Source: Cordilura impudica
Lineage: Eukaryota > Arthropoda > Insecta > Diptera > Scathophagidae
Direction of reading: 5' to 3'
DNA length: 64,000 nt
NCBI GenBank assembly: GCA_963682025.1
Contig: OY821519.1
Location: forward strand, 161,752,987 to 161,816,986
The notes below the pieces were generated by a model. The model did not search any database and was not told where the DNA came from. It saw nothing but the letters and a program-made list of their open reading frames with translations. A program made the position numbers and the translations under genes. Shown piece by piece: positions 45,997 through 56,850 of this stretch (positions are counted from its first letter, which is position 1; each line of letters begins with the position of its first letter).

Positions 45997-46319
45997 GCAC
46001 GAGTGCAACAAGAGAAGCTAAGGAGTTGGTGCGAGGTAGGTATTAATATAAAAATAAAATGCAATTCATTATACTTAAAACTATGATAAAAAAGTAATAA
46101 TAACAATATTATTCATAACAATTCATTTTTTTTTATATATACATTGGTAAAAAAAGAAAAGTTTTTATGTAAACCAAAAAAGATTTAATTTATTTAAACA
46201 ATTTGTCCCGAATGGACATTAATAACAATCGTCGCTGGCTGGGTTGTTGTCCTATTGTAATTACCGGGGGTTTGTTGGTGACAACAATGATGTCGACCTC
46301 GACGATGAAGTTGTTGTTG

Positions 46320-46385
46320 TTATTGCCGATGTTGTTGCTGATGTTGTTGCTGATGTTGTTGCTGATGTTGTTGCTGATGCCGACG
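46320..46385. repeat. 12-bp HQQQ-coding repeat
   Basis: About five units of TTGTTGCTGATG-like sequence, coding on the minus strand for His-Gln-Gln-Gln. It makes long antisense frames that are not genes. Confidence 0.85.
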
Positions 46386-47930
46386 TTGCCTCCACCGAGG
46401 TTGCTGCTTTTTGGGATTTGTCCTGCGGTTTTTCCCTTGTTGATGAGATGCACGGGTGTGCTGAGATTGTGACAACGGTTGAATTGGTCGATGAAGAAGC
46501 GTATGGTACTCCTCTAGGCACTCTCCACATCGCTCTCGACTGTCGCAATTTCTCAGCAGATGTGTTGTCGCAAAACAGTTGTAGCAGTACTTCAAGCGCT
46601 TTACTGCCTTTATGCGGTCGTCCACTGACATGCGCTTGAATCGGAAACATTTCCGTAATGGATGGCCTTGCTTACACAGCCTACAAGCTAGTCCGCGCTC
46701 TGGGGTTTCGGCCGAATCGCCTGCGGGTGCCTTGACTTCGGGGGCTTCAACTGGTCGGTGGACTTCCAGACGACGTGCTGCGGTAGACATGATAAGAAAG
46801 TGACCCGGTGTTAATGAAACTATCTCATTCGGGTTTTCGTTCATAGGAGACAAAGGTCTAGAGTTCAAACATGCCTCAATTCGGGTAAGCATGGTGGAAA
46901 ACTCTTCGTAAGTAAATTTCTGCGCATTCGAAATCTTTTTTAAATGGGTCTTAAAACTCTTAACCCCTGCCTCCCAAAGACCGCCCATGTGGGGAGCGCC
47001 TGGGGGTATGAAGTGCCACTGCACAATTTGACCGCTGTTCTGGGAAAGAATTTTTTGCTTTAAATTGGATAGAAAATGCTTTCTATCCGCATCGAGTGAA
47101 TTCGAAGCCCCGACAAACACGGTTCCATTATCAGAATACAAATGAGATGGACAACCTCGTCGGGAGAAAAAACGAGTGAAAGCTTCCAAAAAGGTTTCAG
47201 AAGCCATATCACTAGTGGCCTCCAAATGTATTGCTTTTGTCGCAAAGCATACGAAAACTACAACATAGCCTTTTGTTATTCTACATCCTCTGCCTTAATG
47301 CGATTTTATATCGAAGGGACCTGCAAAATCGAGACCCGCATGAGTAAAAGGTATAGACAGAGATGTTCTTTCGGGGGGTAAAGCAGCCATGATTTGCTGA
47401 CCAGTCTTTTTCTGATGTAGCACACATACTGTGCAGCTACGAATGGTCCCTCGAATACGGTTCTTTAGATTTGGAACCCAGAACTCCATTCTGATAACGC
47501 GTAACATTAAAGACTGTCCGCCATGCACTGTACATTTATGAACATGCTTTACGAACAATTTCGTGAAAATACCCTCATACGGTAATATTTTCGGATACCT
47601 TTCATCGTATGTCAATCCTGGGGAATGAACAAGTCGACCATTCATTCTCATCAATCCGTTTGAGTCAATAAAGGGATTTAAGGCTAAAAGTCTACTCTTC
47701 GGGGGTATGGGTAGTCCTTTCGACAAATACGAATATTCCGAAAAGTAGGTTTTCTGACAAATGAGAACGAGGCGATCTCTAACAAATTTAGTTTCCGAAT
47801 GAGAAATATCTAAAGTTTCGTGTGAACAACTATTTCTCCTCATAAAATTAAGAAAACGGAACCAAAACGCAATAACTCTCATTGCTCGGGGAAGATCCGA
47901 AAAACGCTTAAGGATGTCGTCGGGCTCCAC
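46320..47930 (-). pseudogene. BEL-B integrase fused to zinc-knuckle module
   Basis: One reading frame with a single in-frame TAA at 47295-47297. Integrase zinc region (VHKCTVHGGQSLMLRVI, SCTVCVLHQ), first core Asp in HAGLDFAGPF, second in SHLYSDNGTVFVGA, Glu in PHMGGLWEAGVKSF, then LNSRPLSPM and SLTPGHFLI. There, at 46790/46791, the normal BEL C-terminal domain (DUF5641) is absent. The frame runs straight into a module beginning with Met (MSTAARRLEVHRP), with three Gag-type knuckles: CRLCKQGHPLRKC, CYNCFATTHLLRNC, CGECLEEYHTLLH. A basic tail and HQQQ repeats follow, with the stop at 46320. The module is 156 residues and starts at its own potential ATG. Confidence 0.88.
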
Positions 47931-47937
47931 TGTCCCT

Positions 47938-49932
47938 TTATGTGACTATAAATTCTAAATGAGAATGAATACTAATTGATTTCGCCGGCCATCTATCCTT
48001 TGACAGGGTTAGCCACTTAGGACCATGCCACCATAACGAATTATCAATTAAATCACGAGCGAAAGATCCACGACTTGCCAAATCGGCGGGGTTGTCCTTG
48101 GAACTAACATGAGACCATCTCTCATTTCCAACTTTTCTCTCAATGAGTGCAACTCTATTCGCAACAAAAGTGGGCAAATGGCACGGGGGTTTTTGAAGCC
48201 AAGTCAAAACAATGGTAGAATCAGTCCACAGAAAAATCTTTTCCTTCCCGAGATTTAACTGACCACACAGAGATTCTACCATATTTGCCATTAGTACCGC
48301 TCCACAGAGCTCTAATCGGGGTAACGTCTCAAATTTAACGGGAGCTACTTTTGTTTTGGAGGCAAGTAAATGCGATGTTATCTCAAACGGGTAAGAGATG
48401 GAGCGAACATAGAGTGTTGCAGCATATGCTTTTTCAGAAGCATCACAAAATCCGTGAATTTCAATATTCTTATCGGGGGTAAAATTCACCCATCGAGGTA
48501 TTTCAATTTTCTCAATATTCGGGTAATCATCGAGAAACAAGTGCCATTGAATCAACGTGGAAGAATTCAAGCACTCTTCCCAATCTGTCTCGTCTTTCCA
48601 TATTTGTTGCATTATCATCTTGGCAACAATAATTTTCAGAGAAAGCCAACCGGCAGGATCAAACAACTTAGCAATTTCTGACAAGACAGCACGCTTAGTG
48701 ACCACATTTCTACCTGGCTGCGAAACGAGTTTAAAATAGAAGCTGTATTTTACAGCGTTCCACCGCAAACCTAGGGGTTTCGTTGTGCTTGCGTCTGAGA
48801 ATTTTAAGAAATCTGTGTCAAGCAGATTCTCCTCGGGTAAATCTTCTAAAAGCCGTATATTATTAGCCGTCCATTTACGAAGAATGAATCCAGCCGACTT
48901 CAGAACTCCAATCAGTTCATTACGTTTTTTGTAACCATCTTCTAGCTCATGAGAGCCAGCTAGTACATCGTCGACATACATATGGCTTTTTAAAATCTCA
49001 GACGCAGCGGGACTATGATCTTTACAATCACTGGCCAACTGAAAAAGTGTCCGTATAGCGAGGTAAGGAGCACAATTCACACCAAAAGTAACTGTATTTA
49101 ATTCATAGTCCTTTATATCATGATCAGGATTACGACGGAAAAGAATCCTTTGAAATGTGGTTTGATTGGGATGTACTAATATTTGCCGATACATTTTCTC
49201 GATATCGGCATTAAAAACGAAACGATAAAATCGCCAACGTAAAATTAAGACCGTTAGATCGGCTTGTAATGTTGGGCCGGGGTATAATACTCTATTCAAA
49301 CTGATGCTATTCGAAGACGGGTTTGAAGCGTTAAATACTTCTCGAAGTTTTGTAGTAACGCTCTCAGGTTTTATAACCGCATGATGAGGCATATAATAAC
49401 TAGACGTCTCTGAAATCGGGGGTTTTATTTCACGAACATGACCTAAATCTATATATTCGTTAATCACATTATCATATTGTGATTTTAAATCGGGGGTTTT
49501 TAGGAGTCTAGCTTCGTTTCGCATAAAATGAGACAGCGCAACATTACGAGAATTTCCTAACGATAAATTATTCGGGAACTCCGGTTTAAATGGGAGTGAA
49601 ACTACATATCGTCAGTCCGAATTTTTATATGTAGTGGATCGATAAAGTTTTTCGCAAAAATCTTCGGCCTCGGTTAAACGTGATACTGGCGGAACTTCTT
49701 CCAGTTCCCAGAATCGAGCCAGTCGAGTATTTAACTCCACATGGTTGAAAAACGACACAACTGACTGAAGTGGCTCAGAGTTACTCACTTTACCAGTAAC
49801 AATCCAACCGAAGACAGTTTTTTGGGCAACCAGGTTGCCACTCGGGTGCTTTTTAACATCGGATAATAATATTTTCGGGTAAACATCTCCCCCAAGAAGG
49901 AGATCCATTCGGGTGCTATTGACGTCAGCCAT
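47938..49932 (-). pseudogene. pol: BEL-B protease end, RT and RNase H, broken
   Basis: One frame from 49932 to 47938 interrupted by a TGA at about 49612. The start holds the end of the protease region (MDLLLGGDVYPKILL, KTVFGWIVTGKV). RT: MPHHAVIKPESVTTKLREVF, RFVFNADIEKMYRQILVHP, an intact HMYVDDVLAGS. Then comes the Pao post-RT region (SEIAKLFDPAGWLSLKIIVAK) and RNase H with IHGFCDASEKAYAATLYV, PRLELCGAVLMANMV, WTDSTIVLTWLQ and ADLASRG. A one-base shift at about 47938 separates it from integrase. The catalytic residues look complete, so decay is recent compared with BEL-A. Confidence 0.9.
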
Positions 49933-49994
49933 ATTAATTTCGGGAAAATCTGCGCTAATAACATTCGCAAGTGAACACGAGGGTAAACGACCTG

Positions 49995-51656
49995 TCAGTC
50001 TTTCAACAACATAGGCTTCAGTTCGAATATTAAAATCGGGATCAATTGGAGAACCAATGGATATCCAACAAGTTTCACAGCTATACTACCACTAAGGCCT
50101 GAAATTTCAGTCATTGGAGCAGAAACACTGGGTATACAAAGCTTCCTTTGCAACCGTTTCGATATAAAAGTGGCTTGAGACGCGGGGTCAATTAAAGCTC
50201 GAGCCGAACTAAAAACATCTTTACTGCCAATTTTACAAGTTGCAGTTCCTAAGAGTACAGTAGACTGCGAGTTAGAGTCTATCTGTGTACTAAAGGTTTG
50301 ATATGATCGTACTCCTGTTGAAGTAGTTGATATCTCATCTGAGTTTATGGGGTTGGTCGAGTTATTTTGATAATTATTCGGAGGATTTTGTTGTACAAAA
50401 TTACCAGAATTTACTCTACCCGAGTGATTCTCTCTATGAAGTAACGAATGATGTTTTTGTTTGCACATAAAACAAACGTGAATGCTTTTGCAAGCTTTAT
50501 ATTCATGGAAGGTAGCAAGACAATTTGTACAACATTTACACTTTTTGACTGTTGATAACCGCTCATCAACATTTTGTTTTAAAAAGGTGGGACATAATCG
50601 TAACGGATGCTGTTCTTGACAAAGTACACAACGAGTGACCGATTGACTAGCACTTGTCTTAGTCGCAAAACTGTTTACCCTTTGCGGGTCATTAAAGGAT
50701 CTTCTAACATTACTTGCACTTGTGTTTACATTTTTCGGGAGATAATTCGGGGTATTGGTATGAGCACCTTTTATATCGTAAACAGATTCAAGTGTTTGGT
50801 AACGTGTTGTTAAGAACTTATCCATTTCGTCCCACATTGGCATATTATTGTCGCGTTTCATCGATTGTTCCCAAAGACTCAGCGTATTTTCGGGTAATTT
50901 TGTTGAACAAATATAAACAAATATAACATGCCAACTGTCGGTGTTCACGTTAAGTAATGAAAGGTTCGTAATACAATCACTTATGGTTCTTTGCAAATTT
51001 TTTAAGCTAGGGCCTGTTTCACGAGTAACGGGGGAAATATTGAAAAGAATTTTCAATTGCGCATTTATGAGAACTCGCTTATTCTCATACCTGTCCATCA
51101 AATTTTGCCAAGCGAGGGCAAAACCATCATTGGTTAAAGGACAAGTTCGGATAATATTATGCGCCTCGCCTTTAGTTTTTTGCAACAAATAGTACAATTT
51201 TTCAACGGAGCTTAACCGGGTGTTATTCTTGTACAAAGCCGAAAACATGTCTCTAAAAGTTGGCCAATTTACATAATCCCCATAGAAAATTTCAGTATCG
51301 CACGGAGGTAAATGAATCGCAGGGGCGGACAATTGTAAATTTTCATTCGTCTTTTCTTTTAGAGACTTTGTTTTTAACCGCTCTAAATTATCGGAGACAA
51401 ACGAAATACCGCGGATATATGTCGTGTAAGAGGTCATATATCTCTGTTTTATCTCCTTAATGAGCTTCTTATTTGTTTCCGATTCTAGCGGGATGGACTC
51501 GTAGGATCCCCGAACGGCTTCCCATAAACGATTTAATTCCTTTTCGTGAACACCTAATGAACCGATACTATGATCCGTTGGAGCAATACAAGCAATAAAT
51601 GCTTCGAATTCGGTTAACCGGTCAGAAAATTTAACCAAATCGGAAATGTCTGACAT
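49995..51656 (-). pseudogene. gag: BEL-B gag and protease start
   Basis: A 553-codon frame from the ATG at 51656 (MSDISDLVKFSDRL). BEL Gag domain (FYGDYVNWPTFRDMFSALY, about residue 130), zinc knuckles (CVLCQEQHPLRLC, CTNCLATFHEYKAC, CFMCKQKHHSLLH, about 340-400), then a DUF1758-type protease region in which the usual D-S/T-G reads ALIDPASQATF. It shifts frame near 50000 before the rest of pol. The long fused frame is typical of BEL/Pao. Confidence 0.88.
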
Positions 51657-53089
51657 TTTAAAACAGTTTTTTACACGCCAATTACCAAAAGTAAAAAACT
51701 ACTAGACTAGAGAAGATTCTAGCCAAAAATTTAAGAAATCGAAAAAAAAATAATAAATTTTCAGAAAACGGGTAACAAATGCCGACAATTTTCACAATTT
51801 ATTCGTAGGAAAAAAAAATTTAATAAATCGAAAAAAAATAATAAATTTTCAAAAAAACGGGTAACAAATGCCGAAAATTTTTTAAAAGAATATCGAAAAA
51901 AATCAAAATAACTTGCCGCAGAATATATGAACAATTTAATTAATAAAAAAAATAGCACAAGTATATAAATCTTAAAAATGTTTTACACTAACTATTGTTT
52001 GTTCGTAAAAGCTTATCGAAAACTCGGATAAAAAATTCGATTTTTTATTTAAAATTCACTTTCGAACAATGTCAAACAACAATCTTTCTCAGTGTAAATC
52101 ACTTTTGTCAAAAAAAAAGTATAAAAAAATCAATTTACAAAAGTGTTGCAAAGTATCACTGCGGGTATTCGCTTCGTGCACAAAACGGGTAAATAAATTT
52201 TCAAAAAAAATCGATTAATTAAATATTTAAATAATTGTTTTTATTTCACTCCGAATTGTCGAGAAAAAATCCGTGTTTCTATTAAAAATTTATTACAAAA
52301 CACTTTGTACCCGATTATTCGTTCGATTAAAACGTTGCAACACTAATGTAATGTGTGTAACAACATGTACAAAACAAACACCAACAATATATATCCAATT
52401 GCTTTTAGTAGCACTTTCAACTTAACACTCGGCACAATAGTTTTCAATTTATTTAATTTATTATAAAAAAAAAACGAGTTATTATAATTTTGTATTTATC
52501 GCGAATAAACACAAATAAATTAATATCACAAATATTTTTTGCAAGTTTACAAAATTAACAACGAGTAAAAATGTTATTTTGTACTCTCTCTTACGCTTTG
52601 TTCTTTTAATTTTTCTTAATGCACTACCGAGCGATTGAGTGGATTTTTGTTTGTATAGCAGAGTAGTAAACAGACACTTGTATTTCAAGAGAACAAACGG
52701 AGATCAATTTTTTTCGCTATTTTTATTTATCTTTAAAAATGATACTAAAGAAGTAACCAAAATTTAACAGCAAATATAGCGGGTGTTGTTGTTATATTTA
52801 ACAAAGGTTTTTTATAAACGCACTTTGTTGGTATATTCACTTTGTTTTTAAACGAATCACTTTATGTACATATGTTGTTACACCGTATATATTTTCAAGT
52901 CTTTCACTTTTAAAATTCAAACAACTTACCTTTTTTACTGACAGGGCTTTGTTTATTTATTTAATTATTAACTTTTGGGGCTATACTTAGTCCTCTTCAC
53001 GAATCAGATGAACTATTCCCTGTAAAATAAAAAATAATTTTCAACGAAATTATTTTACGGGTGGATTTTATCCGGTTCGAAGGACCAAA
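51657..53089 (-). other. BEL-B 5' leader
   Basis: 1.4 kb of AT-rich leader without recognised genes. A roughly 50-base block (ACGGGTAACAAATGCCG core) occurs twice, near 51738 and 51830, with a 92-base period. On the minus strand TTTGGTCCTTCGAACCGG follows the 5' LTR at 53089, the probable primer-binding site in the usual BEL style. Confidence 0.7.
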
Positions 53090-53336
53090 TGTTTCTTCGT
53101 AAAATAGTTCCCTCGGAAAATTATTTGTAAAAATAATAAAAGAGGATTAGGTTTTTTCTTAAACGTTATAAAAAAGGTATTTTATTTATTATAAATATAT
53201 CGGGTGACACACAAGTAGTAGTTTGTTGGCTTAACAAAACACCCTCTCAAAGGCATCGCAAAAGGCAACGATAAACATTTTGAGCTAAAGAGAGTTGTTT
53301 CGTTAAGCCAACAATCGGCGTGTTCACGCACTGTAC
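53090..53336 (-). repeat. BEL-B 5' LTR, two deletions
   Basis: 247 bp. Relative to the 3' LTR it lacks about 42 internal bases (near 53202) and the terminal 9 bases (GCGTAAACA on the plus strand). It is followed exactly by the GTGTT target duplication. Confidence 0.85.
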
Positions 53337-53340
53337 GTGT

Positions 53341-53452
53341 TGTTTTGTTGTTGTACAAATTGATTTCACACATGCACGTTTCTGAACCATAATCGTTGTT
53401 TTGTTGTTGTACAAATTGATTTCACACATGCACGTTTCTGAACCATAATCGT
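53341..53452. repeat. 56-bp tandem duplication beside BEL-B
   Basis: Two units starting at 53341 and 53397 with TGTTTTGTTGTTGTAC. It lies in env-like coding sequence directly beside the BEL-B insertion and shifts the frame. Confidence 0.85.
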
Positions 53453-54310
53453 AGCGAATTTGAACGTTGGAACACAGAAACATATCTTGTTTTATTCTAT
53501 CGCAATTGCTGAGTTCCGAATTTGTAAGAATGATGTATTGTTTATGGGATGCTGTTATGCCCATGAAATCAGTACATGGTTTGATGGCTACCATGGTGTT
53601 GTTTAGTATGTTGGGTACAGGAATCAAGTGGAACATCTTAAATTGTTAATTTTCAGCCAAGGGTATCGTTATTTTGAAAACTGCATGTTGGTGCGTAAGT
53701 CTACCTTGAACCTTCATAAGTTTGAATATCTGTAGTAATTCATCTTTTCCGGCTACAGGAAGAGTCACTGAAGTTGGTGCATGGAGTTTAATTTGATAAA
53801 CTTCAGCTTGTAACTGTTGTGGAGTCTATGAGAGTGTCCAGAATAGATGACTATATTTTTCGTATGTTATTTAAAATTAGGTTTAATTCTAAGACCCCAT
53901 TATTGAATAGTTGGGTAAGATGTATCTGGATTAACACATTGTTGATGTCCTGCATTGCTGTTGAATAATTTTTAACTTCTTGTTCCAATTGTTCAAATCT
54001 TGCCTTAGCTGCCAATTGAGTTTTTTGTATGACATTGATTGTTGAATCAACAATCGATGTTTTGTTCTTCAGTTTTATCATTCTGCACAGATTCTGTAGG
54101 GTTTTCGTGCCATTGACCAAGGCCCCCAGGTCGTAATATACAAAAAGGTTCCATTCAATGGTTGAACTGGCTGTTGTCCCGATTTCTTCGAAATGGATAC
54201 CTAATTTTGTTCCAAATCTTTTGTTCTTGACTGGATTTCCAAGTGCCATAGGTAACAGCAAAAGTATCGTAAGTAGTGCTAAGCTGAGATGAGTTGATAT
54301 CCCCTTTTTC
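53453..54310 (-). pseudogene. env: env-like gene, N-terminal part
   Basis: Begins with a hydrophobic signal-peptide-like segment near 54290-54240, right after a Lys/Arg-rich stretch, then a coiled-coil-prone region. The frame has a stop at 53851 and another near 53650, and continues to the BEL-B insertion. The segment is in frame with the preceding integrase C-terminal domain, so no separate env start is obvious; in intact relatives env would be expressed by splicing. The C-terminal part is at 45051-45682. Confidence 0.65.
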
Positions 54311-55042
54311 CTTTTGGCCTTAGGTTCCTCAGTTGAGTCTGAGATGCTGTTGTTGATGGCTGCAGTGTTGTCATCGGACAAGATGAGCTCTTCTGAGTCT
54401 GGTTCGATGGGTAACAGAGCGAGCCGATGTATTGGGCGTTTGAGCAGTCCATTTGCTGTTTTGACTTCCACGACTCTGATTACATTATCAGTACCAGAGT
54501 GAGTTTTGATAACTCTCGCTAAGGGCCACTTCATGACTGGTAGGTTATATTCCTTTATTATTACCAGATCGCCAATCTTGATGTTGGGAAATTGTTTATT
54601 CCACTTATGACGTTGTTGCAATTGGTTTAAATATTCGGTGGACCATCTTTTCCAAAATTCCTGTTTGAGATGAGCCACGAGTTTCCAGTGAGCGAGTCCT
54701 GATGCTTTTATTGGTGTTGCGCTACTATCTATTTGTGATACGAGCGCTTCACCAATAAGAAAGTGACCAGGAGTCAAAGCCTCAAGATTGTTAGGATCAC
54801 TTGACATAGGCGTTAGTGGGCGAGAGTTGAGTATTGCCTCAATTTCCACTACGATTGTTTCCAGTTCTTCTTGAGTTAACAATGCCGTCGAAACACTGCG
54901 TAACAATAGATGTTTGGCAGATTTCACTGCTGATTCCCATAATCCCCCAAAGTGTGGTGCACGCGGTGGGACAAAGTGGAAATGTATTCCTTTTGAGCTA
55001 GCAGTTGAGATGATTGATTCCTGCCCCTTCTCTGTTTCTCTG
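54311..55042 (-). pseudogene. pol: BEL-A integrase C-terminal part, inverted
   Basis: Minus strand. From about 55042: the catalytic-Glu region (PRAPHFGGLWESAVKSAKH), LNSRPLTPM, LTPGHFLIGEAL, then the DUF5641-type C-terminal domain (HWKLVAHLKQEFWKRWS, LQQRHKW, IKIGDLVIIKEYN, WPLARVIKTHSG). It supplies what is missing from the plus-strand integrase ending at 44548. Two TAA codons upstream of NRETEKG mark the breakpoint zone. Confidence 0.85.
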
Positions 55043-55189
55043 TTTTATTATTCTATTGACATTTGCTCTTATTAATTTCTAAAACCATTTCATTCAATTT
55101 TTACATTTAACTTAACTTACATTACATATAAAGTTACTTTTTGATTTATTTATTAGCTTGCTACAAAAGAGAGATTAACTCAACTCTCA
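55043..55189. other. AT-rich junction segment
   Basis: Between the BEL-A inversion breakpoint and the Penelope-like remnant. No feature recognised. Confidence 0.4.
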
Positions 55190-55353
55190 CTACATAATTG
55201 GTTATTATCAAGCTAATCAGGCCTACCGTATTAATGTAAATAAAAAGCTCTTTATTACATATATCACCCGACGTTTCGACAATTATTGTTGTCTTTTTCA
55301 AGGGTTGTCTATTTAATTATAAAAACATAACATTATTAGAAATTTCTTATGTA
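55190..55353 (-). mobile_element. Penelope-like 3' end remnant
   Basis: On the minus strand it contains a hammerhead-like fold followed by ATTTACATTAATA and TAGGCCTGATTAGCT, which parallels the order and sequence at the 3' end of the element at 10649-14656. No coding sequence remains. Confidence 0.65.
55267..55304 (-). ncRNA. hammerhead-ribozyme-like motif, second copy
   Basis: Minus strand: CCC, a degenerate C-box (TTGAAAA), stem II AGACAA/TTGTC with loop CAATAA, GAAA, a minimal stem III and GTC before GGG. It has the same architecture as 14504-14542 with a different stem II sequence, so the stem has changed by compensating substitutions. Confidence 0.55.
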
Positions 55354-56580
55354 AGTTAAGGCATGTCATACTTCCATGCCACAATTCAGTCCGCAAATAT
55401 GGCGAGCAAGGTAGCCCGCAAAAATGCCAATAAAATCAATCCGCCAATACGGCGTACAAATCAGTCCGCCAATATGGCGAACAAATCAGTCCGCCAATCA
55501 TGTCAATCCGCCCCTCCATTCATGCCGCCCAACATGGTGAGCGAATTAGTTCACCAATTTTCTTCATATTTACGGTCACCCAATATGACAAACATTATGT
55601 CGGCACTAATTTTTTGGTAAATAAATACTTTGCCACCCAACTTGACAAACGCCTTAGTTTATCATTTATTTTTATAAATGTTTTTGCCCTCATCGAATTA
55701 TTCACAACGGGACGAGTATGTCGCAATCTCGTATTGCATTGTTCTACATTTAATAATTATGTCGCAATCTCATATTGCATTCCCAGACATTTTTTATTTT
55801 TCTCTCGCAATTCCCCATTGCGTTCAATCACACCTTTAATTGTTTTGGGTGTCAGTTTCGACAGACACACAAACATTTGTTGAAACTGCTGCATTGTATT
55901 CATTCCCCTAAGTCAGTGCACTTGAAGGTTTCACAATTTCTGATAGTGAAACAAATGCACTCGACTGCTCTTTAGGCCAGCCATATGTTTTTCTGCCTTT
56001 GCATTTGCGGTGGTCTTTTTTTAGTGTTTGCCTGCATTGGCATTTCTGGTTGTTTTTGTGTGTTTCTCTGTTACTGAGGAACGTATTCTTTTTCACTATA
56101 TGAATTGAGTAATAAGAACAATAAAAGTCAGTATGAAGTAAGACTCAGGCCTCATAGTAGGTAAAATAAAATAAATGGAATTTAAGTAATTATGATTCAA
56201 TTAATGAATTTTAAGAATAAGTAAGATTTAAATAAATCGACTCTATAATTTGTGAAAGTTTAAAATAAATAAAATTTAAATAAATTAACCCAATACTTTG
56301 TGAAAGATTAAAGTAAAATAAAATTTAAATCAAATTAACTCTATAATCTGTGAAAGATTAAAGTAAATAAATCATCTCTAAAATTTTTAAAAGTTTAAAT
56401 AAATAAAATTTAGGTAACTTAACTCAATAATCTGTGAAATATTAAAGTAAATCAAATTTAAATAAATTAACTCTATGTTAACTCTATAATTTATGAAAGT
56501 TTGAAATAAATGAAATTTGCTCTACAATTTATGTGTTACAATTTATTAACTTACAACCCGCAAACGCACTTTAAAATAAT
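55354..56580 (+). repeat. LTR (left) of errantivirus-like element
   Basis: 1,227 bp. It contains a cluster of CAGTCCGC(C/A)AATATGGCGA subrepeats (55387-55500) and a run of degenerate ~58-bp AT-rich units (about 56190-56530; TCTGTGAAAGATTAAAGTAA core). It is about 90 per cent or more similar by eye to the right LTR. Confidence 0.82.
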
Positions 56581-56598
56581 TGGTGCCCAACGTGGGGC
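56581..56598 (+). other. tRNA-Lys-type primer-binding site
   Basis: TGGTGCCCAACGTGGGGC starts directly after the left LTR and differs at one base from the classical tRNA-Lys1,2 primer site (TGGCGCCCAACGTGGGGC). It fixes the LTR end and the plus-strand orientation. Confidence 0.85.
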
Positions 56599-56650
56599 AT
56601 CCACCTAATTGTAAAAAAAAACTGAATCAAAAAGATCGGTGAACTTAATT

Positions 56651-56757
56651 TGAAATTGTGGAAAGCTGGATAAAATCTAAACTAGAGTGAAATTGTGGAA
56701 AGCTGGATAAAATCTAAACTAGAGTGAAATTGTGGAAAGCTGGATAAAATCTAAGAT
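56651..56757 (+). repeat. 37-bp tandem repeat in leader
   Basis: Nearly three units starting TGAAATTGTGGAAAGCTGG at 56651, 56688 and 56725. Confidence 0.9.
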
Positions 56758-56850
56758 AAGGGATTCCGAGCTCAACAGTCTTCAATCAAGCAGCCTAGAA
56801 CTTTGCAGACGCTCTGGCCGAACGAACAACATCATCAACGAGCAACCATC

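Larger units (their letters stand above)
45688..53336 (-). mobile_element. BEL/Pao element B, nested
   Basis: A 7.65 kb minus-strand BEL/Pao retrotransposon inserted into the env-like gene of BEL-A, with LTRs at 45688-45983 and 53090-53336 and a perfect 5-bp target duplication. Order on the minus strand: 5' LTR, primer site, 1.4 kb leader, gag, protease, RT-RNase H, integrase fused to a zinc-knuckle module, polypurine tract, 3' LTR. It is a different family from BEL-A. Every gene has at least one lesion. Confidence 0.9.
38515..55042. mobile_element. BEL/Pao element A with inverted 3' half
   Basis: Plus-strand 5' LTR, leader, gag and pol (38515-44548) stop inside integrase. The remaining integrase, an env-like gene and the 3' LTR follow on the minus strand (55042 down to 44549). 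The two LTRs (38515-38965 and 44549-44997) are near-identical inverted copies. The integrase reading ends on the plus strand at AELAESI and the minus-strand part begins near NRETEKGQESI, so almost nothing is lost between them. BEL-B is inserted in the env-like gene. The alternative is two related elements inserted head to head. Confidence 0.65.

Noticed and set aside
46203..46639. Leucine- or valine-rich ORFs antisense to the HQQQ repeat
   Set aside because: They are shadows of the trinucleotide-like repeat in the zinc-knuckle module on the other strand.
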